Virus record (IMG/VR): IMGVR_UViG_3300037862_000136
Span: 1-42,152 of that record
Length of the DNA: 42,152 nucleotides
Source: a virus
Strand: one strand, 5' to 3'
Shown one piece after another: positions 35,393-42,152 of this stretch. Both the position numbers and the translations under genes were made by a program. The notes beneath the pieces were generated by a model. That model did no database searches. It saw only the letters and a program-made list of their open reading frames with translations, and was not told where the DNA came from. Position 1 is the first letter of the stretch, and every line of letters starts with the position of its first letter.

Positions 35393-37446
35393 TTGGCCTC
35401 TCCCCAGCGGTCAACAATCTTGACGTCAGCAATAAGCGGAACTGTCATTTCCGGCAAGTGAATGCCTTCCATAGATAGCCTAATGGCTTCTGCTGTTTCT
35501 TCCGCACGGCTCGCCGGAGTAGAAGTTACTAGCTCATCGTGAACCGTCAAAAGGACGTTTATATCGGGCTCATCGAGAAAGCAGGAGTGGGCGCGGACAA
35601 TAGCGAGCTTCATGATGTCCGCCGCGGAGCCCTGAATAACGGTATTGAAAGCCTGCCTCTCGGCGCGAGAACGACGAGAACGCTGTTCTTTATCCTTCTC
35701 CGTCATATCGCGGTACGGAATTGTCACGGCGGGCAGAAGGAGGTCAGGGATATACCGCCGTCGACCAAAGACTGTCTCGACATACGGGGTTCCTGAGCGC
35801 TGACGTGCGAGCCTCACAATGCGGGCTTTGTACTGGCTGATGCGGGGGAACTGCGCCTCAAAGTCCGTCATGAGCTGGCGTGCGTCGGTCATACTGCACC
35901 CGATGCTCGTGGCGACCTTATCCGGACCAATCCCGTACGACAGCGCCAGAACCAGGGTCTTACCACCGGAGCGGTCGATGTTGAGGCGCTCGGCGATGGC
36001 GGTGTAAATGTCACGCCCTGCGCGGTAGTTCTCAATAAGGTCAGGGTCATTCGAAAAGGCAGCAATAACCCGCGGCTCAATCTGCGAGTAGTCCGCCACG
36101 ACAAGCTGGTTACCGGGCTCTGCGATAAACAGGTTACGCACCATCTTCCCGTAGTCCGTTCGGGGATTAGGGATATTCTGCATATTGGGCTTTGACGACG
36201 ATATGCGGCCAGTTTCCGCTCCGTGCGCCTTGAAGTCGGTGTGGACACGTCCGTCAATCAGCAGGCTCTCTCGCGGTACGAGCCTGGTCTTGCCGTTGGT
36301 AGTGCGCTTGACGAGGCCACCGGTGTACGGCATGACGTACGTTGTCATGAGCTTGTTGAGGTCCTGGTACGCCAGTAGCGCGTCTATCAACGCGTCTTTG
36401 CCGCGGTAGAACTCCAGGGCATCCGCAGAGGTCGACAGCATCGTGTGGTCTACGTCATTACCGGCCTTGACCGCCTCGCGCCCACGCTCCGTAAGCGCCG
36501 CCTGGAACTTGCGGTCGGGGTTAATGCGCGGCTTCTTGCCGTCTGCCTGCGGGGCAAACAACAGCCGTTGCTTCTCTTGAATTGAATTGATGGGAAAGGC
36601 TTTACCCGCTAGGCGGTAGACGTTGCCCTCGGCCTCTTCAATGTCCGCAAGAAGCTGAACCCGTAAGGTCTCTAGCTTGTCGACGTCCAGGACGGCCCCC
36701 CGCAGCTCCATATCGCACAGGGCAACCAGGACATCCATCTCCAGCCGCCAGACGCGGCTCAAGGAGCCCTCCAGCTTGACGGCGAGCTTCTTGTACAACT
36801 GCCACGTCAACTCTGAGTCAATGGCTGAGTACAGCGCTACGTCTTCAAACGAGTGCAGGGCAATGTTGACTCCGATGCCCTTCTCCATCTCGACTCCGAG
36901 ATTCCTCTTCACCGAGTCCTTTAGCTTCAGAGAGTTCTTGTGGAGGTTGTTGATGATGAACCCCGCCATCATGGTGTCAAAGTGCGGGCCTGCCGGAACT
37001 GCGCCCCGGAAGTACTTCGCAACGGACTCCAGGTCAAACTTTGCGTTGTGCGCAATCTTGAGCGCAGGGCCGAACATGACCGGTCGAAGGGCCGCGAACA
37101 CCGCCCCTGGGGTGAGTTGCTGTGGTGCCGGACCAAACACCGGCTCGCGCTTGCTGTCGGCTTGGGAGTAGTGCTTATCCGTTACCTCTTTGCCCTCGGC
37201 AAGCCTCCGGCGACCCTCCGCCAAGATAGGACGGTTCCAGCTTAGGAAAGAGCCGTGTGGGTGTCCCATGGGGATAACGTCGGTGCGGTTATCGGTCGCA
37301 AAGCTAATCCAACAGACGTCGTTTATCTTGCGGATAAGGCGGTTCTCGCCAATGGTCTCAACGTCGAAGGCGAAGGCCTCGACGGAGCGGTAGTGCGCGA
37401 CGAACTCAGCTAGCTGAGACTCGGTGGTAATGAGATTGAACTCCAT
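35389..37446 (-). CDS. polA: DNA polymerase I, family A, with 3'-5' exonuclease domain
   Basis: 685 residues. The exonuclease domain has EAFAFDVETIG (D28, E30), KIAHNAKFDL and ALYSAIDSEL. The polymerase domain has NQLVVADYSQIEPRVIAAF (motif A), KTLVLALSYGIG (motif B), RQAFNTVIQGSAADI and NVLLTVHDELV (motif C). No 5'-3' exonuclease domain, as in many phage PolA. It is the likely phage replicase. AGAGGA lies 4 bases before the ATG. Confidence 0.95.
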   Translation of the reverse strand: MEFNLITTESQLAEFVAHYRSVEAFAFDVETIGENRLIRKINDVCWISFATDNRTDVIPMGHPHGSFLSWNRPILAEGRRRLAEGKEVTDKHYSQADSKREPVFGPAPQQLTPGAVFAALRPVMFGPALKIAHNAKFDLESVAKYFRGAVPAGPHFDTMMAGFIINNLHKNSLKLKDSVKRNLGVEMEKGIGVNIALHSFEDVALYSAIDSELTWQLYKKLAVKLEGSLSRVWRLEMDVLVALCDMELRGAVLDVDKLETLRVQLLADIEEAEGNVYRLAGKAFPINSIQEKQRLLFAPQADGKKPRINPDRKFQAALTERGREAVKAGNDVDHTMLSTSADALEFYRGKDALIDALLAYQDLNKLMTTYVMPYTGGLVKRTTNGKTRLVPRESLLIDGRVHTDFKAHGAETGRISSSKPNMQNIPNPRTDYGKMVRNLFIAEPGNQLVVADYSQIEPRVIAAFSNDPDLIENYRAGRDIYTAIAERLNIDRSGGKTLVLALSYGIGPDKVATSIGCSMTDARQLMTDFEAQFPRISQYKARIVRLARQRSGTPYVETVFGRRRYIPDLLLPAVTIPYRDMTEKDKEQRSRRSRAERQAFNTVIQGSAADIMKLAIVRAHSCFLDEPDINVLLTVHDELVTSTPASRAEETAEAIRLSMEGIHLPEMTVPLIADVKIVDRWGEAK

Positions 37447-37484
37447 GATGTCCTCTGCGTAGTAGCCAATAAAGACAAGAAGAA

Positions 37485-37517
37485 GGCCCCGCTAGTCATG
37501 GGATAACTAACGAGGCC
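37485..37517 (-). terminator. Terminator between the SSB-like gene and polA
   Basis: On the leftward strand GGCCTCGTTAGT pairs with ACTAGCGGGGCC (12 bp, two G-U) and is followed by TTCTTCTTGTCTTTATT, a clear U tract. Unusual inside a replication operon; it may reduce polA expression or allow independent control. Confidence 0.85.
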
Positions 37518-37531
37518 CTCCACGGTGGTGG

Positions 37532-38200
37532 CTACTTGAGGCCGACGAGCGCCTGGGCGACCGTCATGTGCTCCTCATAGCTGAGAACGCGAATCTCGCT
37601 GGAGTCGTACGGTACGAGGTTGTGCAGGAGGCTGTCGGAGACCGCGGGGTCAAGCTCCCACTCCTCGGACAGGTCCTCGCGCTTGACGCGCTCCAGGGTG
37701 TAGGTCGTCTGAGGACCACTGCCCTGGCGAGAAACTGACCAGAAGTGCTTGCTCAACGGCCCACGACGGGCGTCGTCGTTTGCGGCCTTAAGCTGACGAG
37801 CAAGGGTCGGCGGTGCCGTCAGAATCTGGAGGTTGGGGACGTCGTCCGTCAACACCAAGACATTGAAGGCAAACTTGCCGCGCGGCTTTTGGCCCGCCAC
37901 AACGGACAAGGGGTCTTCGTCGCCGAGGCTGACGTAGGACTTCTTGCCCTCTTTCTCAATCCAGAACTGCTCGTAGACAGCGAAAGGCTTGTCTTCGACG
38001 AAGCGGACGAGTTGTGCCGACTCTGTGAACTTGAAGTCAACGGCATAGTCGCTGTCTTTCTTGTCCATCAGCTTCGACGCGTCGTCCCAGCCACCGGCTT
38101 GAACCGAGGTCTGGTGCTTACCAACAGCGCTTGCAGAATCTTCGACTAGGTCACCTGAAAAGTTGACGTAGCGGGCTGCATCCATGGTGGGGTTTTGCAT
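37532..38200 (-). CDS. ssDNA-binding-like protein (222 aa)
   Basis: The pattern (acidic N-terminus, strand-rich core KFAFNVLVLTDDVPNLQIL, aromatic-rich segment, acidic tail) and the place beside PolA resemble phage ssDNA-binding proteins, but no diagnostic motif is present. GAAAGAAG lies 5 bases before the ATG. Alternative: an unrelated replication accessory protein. Confidence 0.5.
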   Translation of the reverse strand: MQNPTMDAARYVNFSGDLVEDSASAVGKHQTSVQAGGWDDASKLMDKKDSDYAVDFKFTESAQLVRFVEDKPFAVYEQFWIEKEGKKSYVSLGDEDPLSVVAGQKPRGKFAFNVLVLTDDVPNLQILTAPPTLARQLKAANDDARRGPLSKHFWSVSRQGSGPQTTYTLERVKREDLSEEWELDPAVSDSLLHNLVPYDSSEIRVLSYEEHMTVAQALVGLK

Positions 38201-38266
38201 TGGTTCTTCTTTCGGTCATGAGGCCCAGGGCTCTCGGGGGATTTAGGTTGTGAGGCACTACGGCTC

Positions 38267-38740
38267 TCAGGCCACTGCGTCCTTCCAGCGGGCAATGATG
38301 CTTGCTGTTAGGTCGGGGTGGTGTGACCACTCTACACGAGCCGCACCCAAAAGATTACGACTTGAAAACTCTTCAATAGCAATCTCAATGAGAATCCGAG
38401 TGTATACCCGATTTCCATTGACCTGCTTACCCTGCAGTGTCTTCGCTTTCAGTCGATACGGGGCGGCGGGGATGTAGCCACGCTTCTCCCAGGAGCGAAT
38501 AGTGACCACGCTTTTCTCTAGCGCCAGGGCCAGCGCGCCAATAGAAAACAACGAAGTCTCTACCCCGCGGACACTGCGGATAATGGGCGACTGGTCCCAG
38601 CCGGTGGGCTCTTGGAATGCTTTCTGGCGGTTCTTGGCGGCGGTGACGTTGTCCGGTCGGCGGGCACTCTTAGAGCCGGGGGCACGGTCGAGGCCCTCAA
38701 ATGAGCGCAGAACGTCCTCCGCACTGCGAAGTCCAACCAC
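38267..38740 (-). CDS. MerR-like helix-turn-helix protein (157 aa)
   Basis: ETSLFSIGALALALEKSVVT, then IRSWEKRGYIPAAPYRL is a MerR-type helix-turn-helix and wing (R-x-W-E-x-x-G-x-I-P). GTG 38740 was chosen because it follows the previous stop by two bases with GGAAG before it; an earlier start at 38788 would overlap by 46 bases. A DNA-binding regulator or replication-site binder. Confidence 0.65.
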   Translation of the reverse strand: MVGLRSAEDVLRSFEGLDRAPGSKSARRPDNVTAAKNRQKAFQEPTGWDQSPIIRSVRGVETSLFSIGALALALEKSVVTIRSWEKRGYIPAAPYRLKAKTLQGKQVNGNRVYTRILIEIAIEEFSSRNLLGAARVEWSHHPDLTASIIARWKDAVA

Positions 38741-38742
38741 GG

Positions 38743-39210
38743 TCAGTTCTTCCGGGGTGCGCGGGGCTTCTGCGGGGTCAGCGCCCACGTCACGGTCACG
38801 GGGTAGAGGGCATCCAGGTCATCCTCGGAGATAAGACCCTCCCAGTGCGCCTGGAGGAGTTCCTCCTCGTCAATGGCCTGTGTCACGACCGTCTTTACGA
38901 CGCGGTCCTCCAGCCCCAACTGCTTCAACCGCTCGGTGACCGTCTCCGTGTCCAGGAGCTTGCGCGATGAGCGACGCTGCTTCTGGATTCCGGTGTAGCC
39001 CTCAATGGCGTTCGGGAACAGGACGTTGAGGCTTCCTTTGTCGTCTTCTTCGCCAAGGGCATCCAGAAGTTCCAGGAGCTTGTCGCGGTCTACTTTCATC
39101 TCTTCGGACAGGGCATCGACAAGAACCTTCTTCTTGAGGAAGGAACGACTGACCCCATCGAGGGTGTCGGTGTCCAGAATGCGGGGTTCCGTGGGGATGA
39201 TTTCAACCAT
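38743..39210 (-). CDS. Hypothetical protein of the replication block (155 aa)
   Basis: Acidic, helical protein: SFLKKKVLVDALSEEMKVDR, a Leu/Glu/Asp rich middle, and a C-terminal LYPVTVTWALTPQKPRAPRK. No known motif. Lies between the helicase and the MerR-like gene, with short spacers, so it is probably part of the replication machinery. Confidence 0.65.
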   Translation of the reverse strand: MVEIIPTEPRILDTDTLDGVSRSFLKKKVLVDALSEEMKVDRDKLLELLDALGEEDDKGSLNVLFPNAIEGYTGIQKQRRSSRKLLDTETVTERLKQLGLEDRVVKTVVTQAIDEEELLQAHWEGLISEDDLDALYPVTVTWALTPQKPRAPRKN

Positions 39211-39225
39211 TATCTGCTCCTGTTG

Positions 39226-40791
39226 TTAGTTGATAGCTTGCTTCAGGAATGCTAGCAGGCTCCGGCTATCTAGTTCCATCCCGCCGACGTCGTCGACGCC
39301 GGAACCATCCAGCAGGGCACCGGCTACTGCAAGCTTCTGGTGGACCAAGTCGTGCTGGCGAATATCCAACGAGCGCTCCACAAGGAAGTCCTGGACAATG
39401 ACCATCTTCCACTCCGAGGAGACCCTCTGAATGCGGCCATTTCGCTGGAGAAGAGCACCCGCTGACCAGGGGAGGTCGACGTTGACCAGCAGATTGGCCT
39501 GGGGGAGGTTGACGCCGTATCCGCCAGCATCTGAGCTAACGAACACCCGCACCTCGGGGTCCTCCTGGAACAGCTTCTTGTTGGCGTCTTTCTGCGCGAG
39601 GGATAGCCTCCCGGAGTAGGGAACCGCCTTCGCCCCGAAGCGCGCGACCAGAGTCTCGACAGCATCGACCCAGGAGACAAACACCACGACCTTGTAACTC
39701 GGGTCAATCTCAAGAAACTCCGTGACGTAGGCCTCTACGGCATCGAGCTTGGGAGTGCCGTAATTGAACGCCAGCAGTCCCTCGTCAACCAACTGCGCGG
39801 CGTACGCGCTGCCGTCATCGCGGGTCGGGTCGTGGTGATGCTGCGCGGAAAGGGTGATGAGCTCTGGAGACACGCAGAGTTGCCGAAGGCAGGTGATTCC
39901 GGACATCACCGCACCGAGCACAGCGTTTCGAGGGTCTTGATAGCCGAGGCCCGCTCCGCCATACAGCGTCGACAGGCTAAAGACGCCGCCGGTCTGCGCA
40001 AGCTTCTCTAGATGGGGCATAAGGTCTCCCACCAGCCTGCTATGGAGCTTTCGGCTCCGAGCATCGAGAGGCACCACGATGGGGTCGCGGTACATCGTGG
40101 TGGGCAGATACGGGGCGACCGCGGGGTCGGCTTGGGTACGGCGGACCATGACGGAGTCAAGCCGAGTGTGCAGGCCCGCTAGGTTTCGGTACCGCTCGAC
40201 AGCCCCAAAGGTGTTGCGCTCGATGTAGGCCTCGTCAAAGGACTTAAAGTCGCCTAGAACTGTGCGGTCGACAAACTCCATAATGGAGAACAGCTCCTCC
40301 GCGCGGCCATTCTCGATGGGGGTCCCCGTGAGCGCTAAGCGGTATGCGACCTTACGGGCCAGGGCCTTGACGCGGCGGGTGCGCTGAGCTCTGAAGTTCT
40401 TCAGGGCAGTTACTTCGTCGCAGACGATGGCTGAAAACTCCATCTTGCCGAGCAACTTCCAGTCCTTGGTCACCTGCTCGTAGTTGACGATGACATACGA
40501 GAAGGTGCGCGCGAGGGAATACTGCTCAGCGCGCTGTTTCGGGGTTCCGGAAATGACGATGGATTTACGGTCGGTGAACTTTGCGATTTCTCCCGCCCAC
40601 TGCGCCTTCAGCGTGGACAGCGCGACGATGAGCACCGGCTTCGTTACCGCTCCCTGCTCCCGCAGAGTTTCGATGGCCGCAAGAGACGTCGGAGTCTTAC
40701 CAAGACCCATCTCGTACGCTACTAAGGCGCGGCCCGACAGGAGGACTTGTAGGTCCTGCTGTTGGTAAGGGTGAAGGGTTCCCGTAAACAT
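39226..40791 (-). CDS. SNF2-type DEAD-box helicase
   Basis: About 521 residues. LHPYQQQDLQVLLSG (Q region), VAYEMGLGKTPTSLAA (Walker A), FSAIVCDEVTALKNF (DExx, here D-E-V-T), YRLALTGTPIENG, and in the second half VDLPWSAGALLQRNGRIQRV (Q-x2-G-R-x2-R). It moves on double-stranded DNA. ATG 40791 is the only start that keeps HPYQ, although it overlaps the primase frame by 95 bases. Confidence 0.85.
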   Translation of the reverse strand: MFTGTLHPYQQQDLQVLLSGRALVAYEMGLGKTPTSLAAIETLREQGAVTKPVLIVALSTLKAQWAGEIAKFTDRKSIVISGTPKQRAEQYSLARTFSYVIVNYEQVTKDWKLLGKMEFSAIVCDEVTALKNFRAQRTRRVKALARKVAYRLALTGTPIENGRAEELFSIMEFVDRTVLGDFKSFDEAYIERNTFGAVERYRNLAGLHTRLDSVMVRRTQADPAVAPYLPTTMYRDPIVVPLDARSRKLHSRLVGDLMPHLEKLAQTGGVFSLSTLYGGAGLGYQDPRNAVLGAVMSGITCLRQLCVSPELITLSAQHHHDPTRDDGSAYAAQLVDEGLLAFNYGTPKLDAVEAYVTEFLEIDPSYKVVVFVSWVDAVETLVARFGAKAVPYSGRLSLAQKDANKKLFQEDPEVRVFVSSDAGGYGVNLPQANLLVNVDLPWSAGALLQRNGRIQRVSSEWKMVIVQDFLVERSLDIRQHDLVHQKLAVAGALLDGSGVDDVGGMELDSRSLLAFLKQAIN

Positions 40792-41797
40792 ATGCCCGCT
40801 CGCCGTAGAGGTAGGAGATTGCATTCTCCATTCCCCAAGTGATTTCCTCGTCGGTCATCTCTCCGGGGTCTTTCTTTCCAGTACTACCGTAGTTGAAGAA
40901 TCGGGCATTAACGCCATATTTGTGGCACAGTTCCATAACCTCCTGCGAGGCCTTTCGACCGGCGGTATCGAGGTTGGGATTGTCAAAAGCAAAAACGACG
41001 TTATCCACCGAGCGAATGAGCTTGAACTGCTCATCGGACATAGAGGAGCCGCAGATAGCTACTGCGGATATGTTTCCCACATCATAAAAACGGATGCAGT
41101 CCAACGGAGACTCCACAACCACTACCGAGTCTCCAGTGAGCTGCGGCAGGCCAAAGAGCGTCCGTGACTTCTTCATCCCCGGCGGTCGGTTGAAAAAGTG
41201 CTTGTGGAACTGGCCCTTCTCCTGCCATCCCAGCAGGTCGGGCCTAGAAGAGGCTCCAGAGTTATCCACCGAGCTGTCGAACTGCCAAATTGGAAGTACC
41301 CAGAGCTGCTTCTTCTCGTCCCAGAGGACTCCAAAGTGCGCAATGGCCTCTCCACTAACTCCTCTAGCCGTAAGTGCCTCCGTAGGAGGTGGCCCGAAGA
41401 GCGCCAGTCGGGCGCGGGACATCGGAACAACCGAATCAGCCGACTCCATGACACGTTTTGGGATGGACGCCAGCAGCGTCGCCAGCCGGTCGGGGTCAAT
41501 CTCGGCGATGTTGTCCAGCCACGCGCGGGCGGCGACAAAGTCATACGAGACCTCATCGCCCCAAAGTACGGTGACGAAGCCCTGGACATCGGCCACCAGC
41601 GCAAGGAGCCCCCCGGAATAGTGGCAGGAGAAGCAGATGTGCTGGCCCGTGGAGAGGTTGACCCACCAGGAGGGGCTGTTGTCTTCGCGACCGACAATGC
41701 GGCGATGCGCAGGACACAGCGCGTTGGCCTCATTTCCCCGCACGCTGTAGTCGAGTCCGAGGGCCTCCAGGACCTCCTCGACATTTACGGTGCTCAC
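40697..41797 (-). CDS. DnaG-like primase with zinc finger and TOPRIM domain
   Basis: Zinc finger CPAH near residue 28 and CFSC near residue 56 (CHC2 type). The TOPRIM part is VVVVESPLDCIRF (Glu) and VVFAFDNPNLDTAGRK (Asp pair). It makes RNA primers for the lagging strand. GTG 41797 overlaps the helicase stop as GTGA, so it was preferred to 41839. The last 30 or so residues lie in the overlap with the SNF2 gene and look like an out-of-frame reading. Confidence 0.88.
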   Translation of the reverse strand: MSTVNVEEVLEALGLDYSVRGNEANALCPAHRRIVGREDNSPSWWVNLSTGQHICFSCHYSGGLLALVADVQGFVTVLWGDEVSYDFVAARAWLDNIAEIDPDRLATLLASIPKRVMESADSVVPMSRARLALFGPPPTEALTARGVSGEAIAHFGVLWDEKKQLWVLPIWQFDSSVDNSGASSRPDLLGWQEKGQFHKHFFNRPPGMKKSRTLFGLPQLTGDSVVVVESPLDCIRFYDVGNISAVAICGSSMSDEQFKLIRSVDNVVFAFDNPNLDTAGRKASQEVMELCHKYGVNARFFNYGSTGKKDPGEMTDEEITWGMENAISYLYGERAYVYGNPSPLPTAGPTSPPVGPRLSSVRDGSW

Positions 41798-42152
41798 GGC
41801 GTTTGGGACCAGACCGCGGAGTCGTTGCAGAACTGGCACGAGAGCTGCTGTGACTCATCATGAAAACAGCCACGGTCCCAGTTCCACGTAATAGAGGTCT
41901 CTGAGGGGGGACAGTTACGCGACTGGACAATCTTCAACAGGCGGATGCCCTCATCCCCCTCGACCGGCTCCAAGCCAAGGATGACGTCGGAGTCTTGGAA
42001 GAACGATGAGGAGTAGCCGATGGAGTCCGCAGAGACCTTGTTCCCCTTCATTTTCCACAGCAGAGTCTGGGTCGTGATGACGATGGGGATATTGAGCTTC
42101 TGCGCCATCCGCTTGAGTCCGCGGGTGATGTTCGTCAGCGCCTGAGGGGTAT
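41794..42152 (-). CDS. DnaB-like replicative helicase, C-terminal part, 5' end beyond window
   Basis: TRGLKRMAQKLNIPIVITTQ, then YSSSFFQDSDVILGLEP fits the last strands of the RecA-type core of DnaB-family phage helicases (T-T-Q motif and the D-S-D-V-I strand). The frame is open to the window edge. A C-terminal CNDS segment ends in TP and its TGA overlaps the primase GTG. Helicase-primase order is typical of phages. Confidence 0.75.
   Translation of the reverse strand, partial: TPQALTNITRGLKRMAQKLNIPIVITTQTLLWKMKGNKVSADSIGYSSSFFQDSDVILGLEPVEGDEGIRLLKIVQSRNCPPSETSITWNWDRGCFHDESQQLSCQFCNDSAVWSQTP

Noticed and set aside
1-42152. CRISPR array, insertion sequence, integrase or attachment site
   Set aside because: No regular repeat-spacer series, no transposase or integrase motifs and no att pair were found; repeats are junction blocks, hairpins and CT tracts.

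Overview
The window looks like part of the genome of a lytic-type bacteriophage of a GC-rich actinobacterium. A WhiB-family regulator, ThyX, ribonucleotide reductase, a family A DNA polymerase, a RecA-like recombinase and many GTG starts all point that way. Genes are tightly packed, mostly coupled by 1 to 11 base overlaps (ATGA, GTGA, TGATG). No integrase, repressor, CRISPR array or insertion sequence was seen. No virion assembly gene was recognised with certainty, so this is probably a non-structural part of the genome.

Layout. Positions 1-9769 are read leftward. They hold a ribonucleotide reductase small subunit (cut by the window edge), a holin-like protein, two HAD-like proteins overall (one here), thyX, a tRNA-Asn and many short accessory genes. 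Among these are three proteins that look like ADP-ribosyltransferases and two with a ParB-like GHHRL motif. Several accessory genes are single units with an extended -10 box exactly 6 bases before the start codon, as expected of leaderless mRNAs, and several units are followed by a long hairpin. Positions 9785-11210 are a 1.4 kb divergent gap with two CT/GT tracts, GC hairpins, short repeats and a tRNA-like half structure, but no convincing gene. Positions 11211-20219 are read rightward: small unknown genes, a MoxR-type ATPase with a metallopeptidase/VWA partner, a DnaJ-finger protein and a HicA-like protein next to a helix-turn-helix protein. A strong terminator lies at 20236-20276. Positions 20341-42152 are read leftward and carry the replication and recombination set (helicase, primase, SNF2 helicase, SSB-like protein, PolA, RecA, Holliday-junction enzymes, Cas4-like exonuclease, dNMP kinase), WhiB, SpoVS, a nucleotidyltransferase and a TGT-like protein. 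One short gene (28811-28978) runs the other way.

The outstanding feature is in the rightward operon. Four gene junctions (11411, 11858, 12315, 18612) carry a complete type II hammerhead ribozyme motif. Each has GAAA, a stem III hairpin, a GUC cleavage site, a stem I hairpin and CUGAYGA, closed by GGUC/GACC, and stems I and III covary between copies. Each begins 2 to 5 bases after a stop codon. Nearly all other spaced junctions of this operon carry a perfect GC-rich hairpin instead. The simplest reading is a polycistronic RNA that cuts itself between genes, leaving a hairpin on each new end. That is an inference: nothing here was tested, no folding program was run and no database was searched.
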